NCBI GenBank assembly: GCA_000469685.2
Contig: LS997566.1
Span: forward strand, 7,112,491 to 7,176,490
Direction: 5' to 3'
DNA from: Haemonchus contortus
Lineage: Eukaryota; Nematoda; Chromadorea; Rhabditida; Trichostrongylidae
Length of the DNA stretch: 64,000 bases
The translations under genes and the position numbers were made by a program. The notes under the pieces are model-generated. The model searched no databases. It was not told the origin of the DNA and saw only the letters and a program-made list of their open reading frames with translations. This document shows, piece after piece, positions 11,841 to 24,063 of the stretch. Every line of letters starts with the position of its first letter. The first letter of the stretch is position 1.

Positions 11841-14380
11841 GTTCCATTTGTTGATTCTGAATTACTAGTACACCATGGTAGGACAATGAACCAAACACCG
11901 ACATGCTACCACAGCTAGAGGTGATCCCAGGAGCGACTGTCCCAGTCAAAAAAAGTAGGGTAGAACCGAGGCGTGGGCTAGTTCTAGGTGTTCAATGAAC
12001 TTTGAATGCAATTGATGAGAAGAGGATTGTTATAAGGAATTCGAAGGTGGGTGTTCTGTAGAATTTTCGTGAGAATACTGCAATTTACTAGAATTACGTC
12101 AGGTAATTTCCGTTCTAAGCAAACTATTCTTCACAGAATAAGCATATAATAACAGCATTCGGGTTTTGCCATTACAGTATCCCTTAGCAAGATAATTTCG
12201 GGATAGAAACGATAAATGATAATGCAAAGAGCATAAAACACCTCCCTGAACAATTGAAGTTGGGCATTCTGAAAAAGTTCGAGAAAAAATTTTTTTCTTG
12301 AAAATTACCGGGGGAATGCCGTACAACAAAGAAAAAAACGGAATAATACACATAATTATGTTAAAAGCCAACTGGGATGGTTACGTAGGTGTTCCCTGGC
12401 ACCAACACCAACAGTTGTTCTGACTACCTGCCAACAGCCATTGATTTGAGGCAAATAGTTTTCTGGCGAAACAATAAATTATGAAGTGGCACAGAAACGA
12501 ATGAGTTGCGAGGGTTCCACTGACACCTCTAAACTGCCATGAAGAGAATTCAAAACTCCTTTTTCATAGGGAAAATTCAGTTCAAGATGCAGTTCCTTGA
12601 GAAGGACCTAAAGACCCACCCAAAAAAAGTATCCCGACTCACTCCGAGTCGCGTAAATACAGTTGGAATAAAACAAAATTTCAGGAAGATATCGCAAATT
12701 TTTCGGTATATAAGAGTCCTTTTGGGATGCGCCATGCGCTTATATTCCATTCATACCTCTAGTGGTCAATGACCACAGGCTCATATTGATCATACCGAAT
12801 AGAAAGGCTGAAGGATGTTGGTTGGTTCGGTATTCGCCATGCACAGGACGTTTACTCGGAGTCTGATAGATCCCTTACTGCCTTCAATCGAATGTATCGA
12901 ATGGCTGGGCATCGCTCTGCGGCGTGTAGCCAAAGGAGGCGTTCTTAATCTCCCAAACAGGTACGGTACCAATTCATAGACCTCTATGGTGTGGACAAAT
13001 CGCTTTTTTGGGCCCAGACTGTTGGCACCGGCCTATGTACTCTGATAATGCCGGTGCCACTTGCGGCTATTCCATTTCCGCCCCAAGAAAAAACCAAAAA
13101 TTAGTTCTGCTTTCATTGAAACTCCCAAGCCATCGTAGAGCAGCACGGTAGCCATTGATGATGTTGTCAGCCTTTCAAGGAAATCACAAAGTTGTAAGCT
13201 TCTCAAGTACAAACTAATTAGTTTTTTCCGAACTTGGTTGCCTAGGAGAAATCAAACGACAAGAAGAACAAATATTTCTAAGCATTCATCTTACTGGAGA
13301 AAAGCGAAAAAATAAACAAAATGGAAGCGATATATCACGGAAAAGAAAAAGAAAATCGCTAGTTACTCTACATACACGCAGAGAAAGGCCCGATACGGAG
13401 AACCACATGGCATCAACTCTAGAACACTAGAAATAATATAAAAACAAGTAGTATAGAAATGAAGTGCTTGGCGTTCCCGCCGGATGCGCCACGCCTTCAA
13501 ATCCCACTTAAATTTTGAGAGCGTAGTCAGAGAAAAGACCTGGGATGTCCAGTCGATGTTGAACTCAGCGGAGAACAAATTATCAACGAGATCATTAAAG
13601 CAGCTTCCAATGGGAAAATTCTAATTCACAGAATCAGAAAAACACCAGCAATAATAGGAAAAAGAGCCAAACGAACGATAAGAAATTTGTGAGGAGGGAG
13701 AAAGGGGATGTGGTGGGTAATTCGGAATACTTGACTCCGCAAGATAAGCCCTCTCGAGAATTTATTGATGCCAAGATGATTTTCGGGCGGGTTGGTCTTG
13801 GACAAACACAGTTCCCTTGTTGAACGACGATCCGACGATAGGCACTCATCACAAAAGAAATGAAAAAATGATAAAAATGAAGAAGGAATAGGAAATAATT
13901 TGCTACAAGAATTGGGGCATTATCTCTAACAGAATCCCGTAAAGGGAAGAGAGAACGAAAAAAACTAATCAAGAAGAGAGTGCGAGAAAAAAGAGGAGCA
14001 AACTATCTTTCTGATCAGCATTGAGCGGAATGATGATAAGAAATTCAGGGTAAATGCCAACACAATGACAAATTCCTGCTCTCGAAAAGCTCTCTGCCCA
14101 GAATCGATGCAGCTTCAGGTAGCCGATACCGCTTGAATACGCCCGGAGGACTCCCACAGGTAGGATGGCGCATTTTCGAGTGCAGGCGAACCCACACACC
14201 AGCCGATTCATTAGATATGTGACATATGGTGTCATGCGGCAGCAGCGAGACTGAGTGCACGGGGTCATTCGCCGTGTACCTCAATGACCCTCACATGAGA
14301 CCACGAGATAATCGGTTTGTATCGGGCTTTAAGGATAAACAACTACATAGACCACTGCATGAACTGAATGCTCACTTTCT

Positions 14381-14402
14381 CCCCCCCCCCCCCCCCCCCC
14401 CC
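14381..14402. repeat. 22-base C homopolymer
   Basis: There are twenty-two consecutive C residues, just upstream of the Lys-rich exon cluster. Shorter runs are G12 at 10896-10907 and C14 at 56378-56391. The length in an assembly may be inexact. Confidence 0.95.
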
Positions 14403-14507
14403 GCTCAAAAAAGAAAAAATAACAGAAAAATGTGTTTTTATTTTTAATCTGGTAATTCCTACTACTGCTTTTTAGCTTGAAGTAACCGCTTCACTTCTTT
14501 CAAACAG

Positions 14508-15956
14508 CCAAAATAATCGGCCCAAAAATTGCAGATGCACAGCGAAAAAAGAAGAAACAATCGAAAATAGCTGGAACTACAGCAAAATCAGCTGACAAGT
14601 AGTCAAAGAAAGATGGATGGGATTGCATAAGAAAAAGAGGCTGAAGAGCTTGAGAACGCACGTCAAGTGGTCATCAGACAGCAATATTCGCGATTTTTTT
14701 GAGTTTTTTTTTCTGAAGAGAATTCAACAATACGACATTCCATCGAACGAAATAGCATGCTTGCTGTTGTAAAGAGGAAGGAAGGCATCGGAGTTCCAAA
14801 TTCGATGAGGAAGACTTGAACATGGCGGAAACTTGGCTGATAATGATATTTGTAGCTATTTATTTCAATCTCTCCTAATTGATTTAAATGCATTATTGAT
14901 GTGTTTTAAAAATAGCAGAAAGTTGATGTGAGCAATAGTGTAATCTCAGTTAGACAAAAGTGGAAAAAATCTCCGAATCTGAGCAAATGACACGTGCGCG
15001 GCGTAAACCAAATCAAAAAATATTTCAAAATTTCCGTGCCAAACTGACAACCGCATCTGACCATTTCAATAGAAACGCTATGAGAACGGTGGTTCTACAG
15101 CAAGAAGGAGAGTCATGAAGAAAAAAGTGGCTAAAAGGTGACCATGTGGCGCTTTCTATGTTGCCGTGTTTCTTTTACAAAACAAATAAATAATGAATAA
15201 TGAAAAAATAGAATAATTCCAACAAAAATGAGGAAAACACCTGCTGAAGCAAAAAAGGTGAGCAAGGACAGACGAAAATGATCATTTTCTTCCTAAAAGA
15301 GACAAATCCTGCAAAGCAGCTGGTCAGCCAGACCAACAAAATTGCTGGAAAGCCGATGGAAAAAGAATCAACAGAAACAAAGTAATTTAAGACTAATTCA
15401 CAAAATAACTAATACAAGAACCAAGTACAAAAAGGGTTTTTCCTGTAGAACTGTTTAAATTCACTGTAATGGCAAAAAAACTGACAGAGAAACTGTTTTC
15501 CAGTCATTTTCATTTTTATGATGGAGGCTTCTGTCCTCGAGTGATGCACCTTTGAGTGTACGAAATGAATAGATAAGTAAACAAATGAATAAAATAAAGG
15601 AAGCAGAACGTATAAGCCATTTCTTAGAAAAAGAGAAGAGAATTGATAAAGACGCTGGGAGAAGAAAATCGCAACACGTTTTGGAGATGAAGCAAAGCGT
15701 CGCCACCGATCGATTATCGATGGGGAATAATAGTCGGTTTGATGCTTTCAGTGATCGACCAAAACCGATCTTTGAAATAACGAAGGCCGATAAAAAAGAC
15801 GAGGCCGACATAACGCTGGACGAGGCCGACCGGCACGGCAATCGATCGAGCTCCCCGACTACGACCACCCACGTCATCATGCATTCTCGGCAAACATCGC
15901 CTCAGACCCCGTTCAGCAGCTCACTTCGACTCGCTCCCATACCGTTTTTGGATTGA
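14508..15956 (+). CDS. unrecognised plus-strand gene with Lys-rich exons, 3' part
   Basis: The identity is not recognised. Small exons with good splice sites encode very basic peptides: 14508-14598 (KIIGPKIADAQRKKKKQSK...), 15101-15137 (RRRVMKKKVAK), 15233-15257 (KTPAEAKK) and 15302-15381 (TNPAKQLVSQTNKIAGK...). A last exon from about 15572-15628 to the TGA at 15954-15956 encodes a charged stretch (KEKRIDKDAGRRKSQ), then an acidic segment (KADKKDEADITLDEAD) and a Ser/Thr/Pro-rich tail ending RLAPIPFLD. Exons 15101, 15233 and 15302 join in phase. The join from 14598 to 15101 does not, so at least one exon is missing. The basic, low-complexity composition suggests a nuclear or nucleic-acid-binding protein, but no domain is seen. 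The start of the gene was not found. Confidence 0.5.
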
Positions 15957-17834
15957 CATTGAGAAATCTATCCCTTTAGTCCACGGTAAATTGACCCTCA
16001 GTCAAGACCTGAGTCAAAGCCAATGGACGAGCTGAGGCTGTAGTTATGGCACCGTTGACTCGTCTATATTTTTATTCAATTCCGAACGTTCACGTTTCCA
16101 GGTTAGTAGGACTTATGGGAACGGTACGGGAGCGTAAAAATACTGGCATCGAGTGGCTTTCAAAACTTCACATTGCATAGGTCAGACACATATTCCAAGG
16201 GAACCGCAACCTGGATGTGAAACGTATGCATGGCGCACTCCCAAAAAAAAGGCTGTAAATAATCTAAACCTGATATTCTTAACCTCTCAGTCCCTTCATT
16301 AGGACTCCCTGTTCATTCTACTTGGTAATTAGTTAGCCGGCTCAGTTGTTCTCAAAAGAAGTCATCTGTTTGTTTACTTATTTACCTATTAATTTGCTGA
16401 CTTTGAACTCATTCCTTTCGGATCCAGCGAATTTTATGTTTTTTACCCTATTTATGAAGTAATCAATCGGTAAAGAAGACTCAAAATGTAAAAAGAAGTC
16501 AGGGGAGCATCTGCTTCAGCTCCTTCCCTCTCCTCTCCCCCGCCCATCCGTTCTGCTTCCCCTCTCAGATCTGAGATCCTCCAAACCCTTAAGAGTTCTC
16601 CCACTATGCACTGTTAGAATAACAACGAAGTAAAACCAAACCAACTGATCACTGCAAGTTATTGTATGACCGTATTCCTTTCGGAATTTCTTTCTATCAC
16701 CAGGAACGATTGGGTAAGGTCCTGGGCACTTGTAATTATCGTTTTGAACTAGAGTACAGAACGTGAATATGAGAAGAGAATTTTTAGTGGCATTCCTAGA
16801 AGGATATGATAATACCACAACGACCTTTTTAACCTCCTCTTTTGTGGCTGAAATTAGTCATGAGTGAAAGGAATAATCTTCTAAACTGATAAGGTAATTA
16901 AGCAAGATTTGTCTTACAAAAAACATTGATACATGTGAATCATCTCGAAAATTCTAGAACAGAGTGCGAAAAATAATCGATCATATGATGACTGATAGCG
17001 GAAAGGCCACATGTCGCCATTAGGTTCGCACTTTGGTATTTCGGTGAGAGCGATCACGGAATTCCATAGGAAAATACCGTAGTAATGGAGCAGAATGTGA
17101 ACCTTTCGCATCAGTTCATAATAGCTCCTCAAGAGGAACTCAAGAGGAAATCTCAAAGAATTGAGATCCCGAACAGGAGACAAGGAAAGGTGAGGCGTGT
17201 AAGGAAAAGTAGGCGTTTAATATGAGAAATTGTCAGAAAAAAACTTCTCAAAATAGTTCAAAGCGGATTTCATGAATTTCAGAAATGATGAAACGCAATG
17301 TGGTAGGCATGGCAAATGCGCCGCGCACTCGAATACCATCTAGACTGATAAGGAATTCACGGTATCAGATCGGATATTCCGCTGGGTAGGTCATAACACC
17401 TGATCGATGTTGGGAACTATCCTGTACAAGATAGCAGAACCAGATATCCGACGCAGAATACTAGTGCCCCAGACCACTCTGCTTGGTCCGAACGTGATTT
17501 GCCGAGCCAAATTTTTAGATATTTAGAGCTATTATTTCTAATTATTATGTGTTATCACTTATCCAGCGAAGTATCTGGCTGAATACCTCGAACCTCGAAT
17601 CTTAATTCTTTCAATTCCAGACGATAATCGAGTGCACGGCGCATCTCTGCCAATGCTTGACTATCGCAGCCATATGTGAAAACGTATTCAGAATTATCAG
17701 ACTGAAATTGAGTGGAAGGCGTTTTTCAACCTTGTGGGGGCACAAAAAACAACAGCCTGCTTTATTCGGGGTAAAATACTTTTTGAAAACTAAATTTAGG
17801 TAATTCTTGTCAGTATTTTAAAGTGCACTATGTC

Positions 17835-18095
17835 ACACGCACGGTCAGGGGTTCGAATCCCGGATCGATGCCCGCCTAGGCCAACCAAGCCTTCCATCCC
17901 TCCGGGGTCGGTAAATTGGTACCAGACTTGTCTGGGAGGATAAAAGCACTGACTTGTACACCGGCTGGCCACCGCAAGCATTGTATAGGCCACATACGCA
18001 CTCATTACGCCACTACGATTCTGAATGGAAGTCGAGTGCGGGGGCGCATCCCTCAGACGGGACTGATTAACGCCAAAAACTTTATCCTTTATACT
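17835..18095 (+). mobile_element. tRNA-derived SINE copy, 5' truncated
   Basis: It starts near CACGCACGGTCAGG, then a perfect B box in GGGGTTCGAATCCC, CGATGCCCGCCTAGGCCAAC, the GGTACCAGACTTGTCTGGGA block, GCACTGACTTGTACACCGGC, and a 3' end CAGACGGGACTGATTAACGCC. It is about 90 percent like the copy at 19970-20252 by eye. The A-box head is missing. Confidence 0.88.
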
Positions 18096-19969
18096 TTTAT
18101 CCTTATTTTAAAATGCATATAAAATATCCTGAAATGCACCGTAAAAAACGAGAATCCCGATGAACTTGAAATTTTTATCGGAATATTAAAAATGCTTGAA
18201 AATCGTCTATCGACGATGCCTCTTCATATTCGAAGAGTTTGGAAAAGATTGGAGTTCCGATAGGTCTTTCTATGAAGGTTACATAATTGCAGAGCTACGT
18301 AACCGAAAGTAAAAACCTTTTTTGAGCCCTTAAAAAGGAGCCACTCAGCTGATCGAGGTTGATTGAAGGATAGGGATAAACCTACGGAAGCATGGTAGGC
18401 AGCTAGAACCCAATGACAGGCGATGATAGCCATCTACTGATCTTGATACGGTAGGTTTCTATAGAGTTGGTGAGAAAAATGCAGCATTTCAAGGAAGAAT
18501 TTTGAATTTATCATACAATTTGTCTGTGTGCAATGATATAACAAATTTCCCGCGGTTTTGATAGAATTATAACTAAATAGAAGCTGAATTTCAGAAAAAA
18601 AGGAATGGAAAACTATTTCGCAACATATAAATGCCTCTACAGTTGTATTCACGTTCCGCATGGGTCGGTATGTGGTGTCCCAGAACAGCTGATTCATCGT
18701 AAGTCGATATAGCGCTACCTCTCTGAGCACAGAAGGGTGAGCGCTCTACCCAATTCTTACATACCCCAAACCAGCTGGAACAAGGAGAAGATGGTCTCAA
18801 TTCACGGGTTTCACGAATAGTTTTTTACCTCTGACAAGCCGGTTGGTCGATACTCTTCCAATCCAACCCCTCCCCATCTTTTACTTGATAGCGTGCCTCG
18901 GAATATCCAAATGTGGTTTGAGAGATTGAACTACTTCATTTCCTGCTATCCAACATTTTTAACAATTGCAAAAGAAAGCAAAAGAGAAAGGAATGCTTGA
19001 AAAGCCAAGGACAAGGTGAGGACAGGTGCCCTCAGAATGGCACCGTATAACTTCGAGAGCGCACGTAACATCACGTGCATTCTATGAAATTCAGCAGCCT
19101 GCGGAATATTCTGCTCGTTTCCATCAGAACGGGGGCGGGGGACAAAAACTTGGCACGATGATCGTAAAACAGTCATTCTGGTTAATAGGCTCAGGAGAAT
19201 ATTTATAGATTTCCGATGTGAATGTCAGTTAGCACGATGATGTTAGATAGCAATGCTCCAGTTCTGGAGACAATGGGCTATACTAAGAATTTGATCATAA
19301 GCTTTCCTCCATTGCAGTACTGCGTAAGAATGAATATTGAAGGGACAGTTCACGATAATCTTGGATCATGAGTTTAAGGGGAGTGAGGGGATAGTCAGAA
19401 AAGCGCAAAACTGGTGAAGAAAACGCGTAATCGACGTAGTTGAAGAAATATAAGGCTTCAAAAAAGAAGTAAGGGGTTTGGACTAGATTGGTAGGAAAAA
19501 AGGTGCATTGAAGGGGTACTCGGACAAGCTGTTCAAATGGGTGCGCAATTGCATACATCCGGCCGCAATACGCTGCTTGCGTGCAAGGTGTGGGTCCCGG
19601 TGCGAATAGTGCAACCTCTACAGCTCTGACGACGCTTAACAATTCGTCCGCTTTGAGTGTGAACGTCGGCTAAGCCGGTTTTAGGGGGTCCTTATTACTC
19701 CCTATCTTGTTGTTTTTCTATCCGACAGCATCCTTTAGGCTATCCTGGGGGTCACAGGTTCATCCGAGGGAGGAATCTTATAAACATATAAACATTGCTC
19801 ATCCAAGAACTATGACAAAGCTATTTCTGTGAAAGGTCCGGTGCAAATTAAACTTTAACTCTAGCTCTTAATCACAAAAAGGCCTGGAAAGAAGCATGGC
19901 GAACGCAGTTCTATCCACTTTTTTGTGATGATAAGCCCCATAAAGTTTAGTCTCATATTTCCTGAAGCG

Positions 19970-20252
19970 GGGCGGAGGTGGTGTAGTGGCAAGTGGCGCA
20001 CGGTCAGGGGTTCGAATCCTGGATCGATGCCCGCCTAGACCAACCAAGCCTTCCATCCCCCGGGGTCGGTGAATTGGTACCAGACTCGTTTGGGAGGATA
20101 AAAGCACTGACTTGTACATCGGCTGGCCACCGCAAGTCATTGTATAGGCCACATACGCACTCATTACGCCACTACGATTCTGAATGGAAGTCGAGTGCGG
20201 GGCGCATCCCTCAGACGGGATTGATTAACGCCAAAAATTTTACTTTAACTTT
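19970..20252 (+). mobile_element. full-length tRNA-derived SINE with target duplication
   Basis: The head GGCGGAGGTGGTGTAGTGGC contains a tRNA-like A box, and GGGGTTCGAATCC holds a perfect B box 40-50 bases later, so this is an RNA polymerase III promoter derived from a tRNA. The body runs to GACGGGATTGATTAACGCC and a T-rich tail. The flanks ATTTCCTGAAGCG (19957-19969) and ATTTCCTTAAGCG (20253-20265) form a 13-base target duplication with one mismatch, so the insertion is fairly young. It depends on another element's reverse transcriptase; none is seen nearby. Confidence 0.9.
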
Positions 20253-23200
20253 ATTTCCTTAAGCGAAAGTAAAATAGAGAGCTACATTATGCAAGGATCG
20301 ATAACATTTAAGGGCTGACGGTCGATAACATCTGAATGGCGACGGTAATTTATCTTATGAAATTACACTAATATCGCTTGTCTTCTTCCCGATATTACAC
20401 TGAACGAACCGGAACTACAATTATGTTCTTTTTGGTACACGATCCTTTTTCGCTGAATTGTTGGGAAGCGTGGAAACGACATTTTCTTTGTTTTCTGACC
20501 TATATTTTATCGACGTCATGCTCTATCGCATGGTAGACTGAATTTGAATCACATTGGGAGAAATGTGAGAGATGTTCCATAAATTTTTCGTCAATTTTTC
20601 AACCAATTCGGTAGTTCCCGTTAAGTTCACGGCCTATTCAGAATTCCGTAAAATCTCCCAATCTATACCAGCATAGTAGAAAAACATTCCCACTTAGGGA
20701 CAAATGGTGAGTAGTCCTTCTTTAGCATCCTGACTTCGAAGGGAAGCAAAGAAGTCGAAAAATACGGTCAACAGTGAAACAGACGAACGAGAACTCTGCT
20801 TCATTCGACACGGTACCCCACCGTATACAGCTACATACAGTAAGCACATGACACTAATTTTCGATCTAAGGAGGTCAAGAGTCCCTGGACAAGAACTGTG
20901 TGACAGGCTCCTATCTGTCTACTTGAAGAGAGAGTACTCAAGTGAACCAAGATTGCAACAGTGAAATCGTTTCATTTCCGTCAAGAGCCATTAGAAGGTA
21001 ATCCAGTATGGTCTACATTATTTGAAAGAGGGTTAGGCAACATTCTAAGGAACTAATGTTTGTTCCCTATACGGACTATACAGGGAACGTCATAGCATCC
21101 GCGTCACGGAATCTTCCCCTCCCGCACGAGGACAGTACCCTCCAATACTAGGATAGAACGCAAATTTCACAAGGCACCCCTGTACGTCGATTTCGAATGA
21201 ATCGGAAAGAATGAATGTTATTCTTTAACTGATTAATCTGCGAGGAAGCAACACAGATCAGCTTTTTCAATTCTTGGACTTGCTCATCCTTTTGTCATCA
21301 TTTGCAAGGGTGCTCGTGACTACTTCACCGCTTTTGCGGCCTAACAAGAGCGATATTTTGGGACCATCCAGAGAGTCTTGGGCAAGCGAAGAGCTCTTCC
21401 ACTTCAATGACATCAGATTTAGAGAACCGCAGTGAGGCAATCTGACTTCCATGATTAGAGGACTTTTCGACAGAGAAGAAGACCGATATTTCCAGCATCC
21501 ATTGCATACCCCAGCTTTACCCTATGAATCTACTAGCTTACCTCATGCCTGAACTATGGCAGAACAAAAACATGGGTGATTTCCATAAGAGGGCTACGTC
21601 AAAGTCGAGCCGGAAGGAAGGGAATCAACCAGCTTTTGCGGTTCAGTGAATTCAAAGCCAAGTCCTAGATGGTAGGGTCTCCTAGAAAAGTGAGGATTGC
21701 GGTGGAGATGCCCAATATCTGACAAGAAATGAGGGTATAATTTCTGTAATAGGAGGCTCAAGTAGCTGATGGGACACACCCTTGCAACTTCAAAACAATA
21801 GCGATACACTAGTTCTTATCGAATTCCACAGAGACCACAGAGACTCATACGTGAAATTTTCCGATTCAGTTCTGGCAATCCAGACAGATAGACTGATAAG
21901 AGCTTGATTGAAATGGGCGAGGATACGCCCAGATTGTGCAATGGACCCGTTAAGGAAATCAAGAATTTGCAAAAAAAATCACTGAATCTGTGTCACCGTA
22001 GGGAGCTGCAGAGCCCTGGAAAAGAAAATACTCCGAATTAACGGGAAAGGGGGTAGTCCATTGGTGAGAAATGTGTTTTCACAGGCTAGTGGAGGCTAGG
22101 GAGTGCCAAAGTGATAGGAAGGTCGGTGAGGAAGGAAGGACAAAGTCTAGGTGAGTTGTGAGATCATAAGTAGTTCAAAGAAGTAAGGAAAGGCATGTGG
22201 GCACGTTGAGCTAAATTTCCTGGAATGGCTGGTTCCCAGTTCACATTTCAGTGTATGTAACGTGATAGGACCTTGCAGATGCCCTTGTGAATAGCGATAG
22301 TCCGTATGAATTTCAAAAATGAAGTTCATAGACCGATGACGAGAGCAGTAAGTACGCTCCAAACCAGTTCGACAGCAGTTTTTTATGGATATAGAAATGA
22401 CGTCAAGCGGAGACAGCATGCCCACGAAGGAGACGGAATTCAGGGAAGTGAAAAGAAATTGAAATTCCGGGAAAGAGAGAAGGAGATTGCAAGGAAGCGC
22501 CAGTCTCCCCAAAATCAATGTATGTTATGCGATTTATTAGAAAGAAATCGGCTGTCTGCAGGCTCATGCGTGACAGATGTGACGTCTATGCTTGCACTTT
22601 GATTATAGGACGTTTGAGGGAATATATTACTTTCACCTTTATAGAAGGATATATGGTTGACTGATTTATGGTGGAAAAACTAGTACTTACTGATTCCTTC
22701 GAGGTGTGAAGGGGCGAGTTGAGCAAATAAAAAAGTTTCAAGTAAAAAAAAAGATACGGCTCCCTCTACAGTAATTCAGCTAGCCCAGTTAAACTGCTCT
22801 ATCCATTCAGGTCGTCCACTGGAGCATCTCGTTTCCACCATAAACAGATACTAAATAGGATCGTTCCTGTTCAGGAAAAGACTTGTACTGCAACTTCTCT
22901 TCTTCTCTCCCCTTCCCTCGTTTCCTACCTGCTTCCACTTTTTCGCCTTTGTATGAAGTATAGGTAGGGGTTGGAGAGAGAGTGGGTTGGAAGGAAAGTA
23001 GCGGGGAAAGTTCCCATGGAGCATGTGTCGCTATGTCTAAGACCTCACCGCGAGCGGCGACTCCTGTCGCCTGCCTTGCCGCGCGATACGTCCGATCGGA
23101 GTATCTTAGTTAGTTGACTCACCACGCGAGCTCTCAAGGAACAAATCGAGTATCAGCACTTGAAGCCCATCATCAACAATTAAAGCCTTAACCAACTGGA

Positions 23201-23367
23201 TAACTGCATCGATTCCCCTACCGCAGGCTGAAGGAGGGATAATCATGGCACCGTTGGCTGCATCCAGACTTTGCATTGGCAGTGTCCGATGCCCGTGGCC
23301 ACGCCCAGCCTAGATGGATCCATACCGGTAATGTGACTAGGTGGCGAGAGCGTCGTACGGCTCTTAA

Positions 23368-23778
23368 CGGGGGGGGCGCGCGATTCACGCGCCAATATAA
23401 TGAGGTCATCGCGCACGCAGCACCGTTTCAGTACCTTCCTGTTGAGATGGACCAAATAAATTTGCAGTAGTTCACGGCTTCACCATGAATAGAGCAAATC
23501 TCTTCACTATGGCAAAAAAAGCCCCTTCGAGACTGAGAATTCACCTCATAGGTCAACAATTTACCAGTCAAACGTTCAAAATAAGAATAACTTTAATTTT
23601 TTCGATCCTAGTTAACGCAATCCATCTGTAAACGTGCATAGTTGGTCATTTCTTTACTTATTCTACTTATAAGTTCTTATAACTGACGTTATCATGGTAA
23701 GAATGATGTTTTAGCGTGTTTTGTCCGATGACCTCATTATATCGGCGCGTGAATCGCACCACACCCCTCTTAACGCAA
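23368..23778. repeat. inverted repeat pair flanking about 310 bp
   Basis: CGATTCACGCGCCAATATAA followed by TGAGGTCATCGC (23376-23413 region) recurs as its complement at about 23730-23770 (CCGATGACCTCATTATATCG, then GCGCGTGAATCG). It is probably a small non-autonomous DNA element or two head-on copies of one; edges and target duplication are not resolved. Confidence 0.6.
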
Positions 23779-23823
23779 GGTCTGAAGGCTGCCGATGGCT
23801 GAAAAGACGGGCAGTAGGATCGG

Positions 23824-24063
23824 TTTCGTGTAGTCGATTCGCCGCGCGCGACAGTCGCGGACCATTCGCCTCGTTATTTAGTTCTAGCAGACGCTCGTCT
23901 CGGTCTCGCACAGCTCAGTCAATATGCGGTCTATTATTTCTGGCATGATTCTGATGTTAGTTCTTTTGTTCCTGTATATTTTACTTACTGTTGCATTCCG
24001 CTACATTCCTTCGCGCGCGGCGCCTCTCTCACCGCGATGCGACAATTTCGTCACGAAAGACAT
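23824..24063 (+). repeat. dispersed repeat, copy 1
   Basis: It shares blocks in the same order with 28066-28283: GTCGATTCGCCGC(G/A)CGCG, GTCGCGGACCATTCGC, TGTTCTTTTGTTCCT(G/A)TAT, CGCTACATTCC or TGCTACATTCC, TCGCGCGCGG and GCGACAATTT. The GC-rich ends with a T-rich middle are unlike the surroundings. Confidence 0.7.

Larger units (their letters stand above)
9447..14507. other. intergenic or intronic stretch, repeat fragments only
   Basis: No gene is supported. It holds a 12-G run at 10896-10907, an old SINE at 11572-11840, a 22-C run at 14381-14402 and scattered fragments resembling the 3' part of the SINE (for example GATGCGCCACGCCTTCAAATCCC near 13485). An open frame at 10617-10703 with an acceptor-like and a donor-like edge has no partner exon. 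Confidence 0.5.

Noticed and set aside
19993..20110. tRNA gene call suggested by A and B boxes in several places
   Set aside because: The boxes sit at the head of a SINE body, no cloverleaf with acceptor stem closes, and the copies have shared non-tRNA tails.
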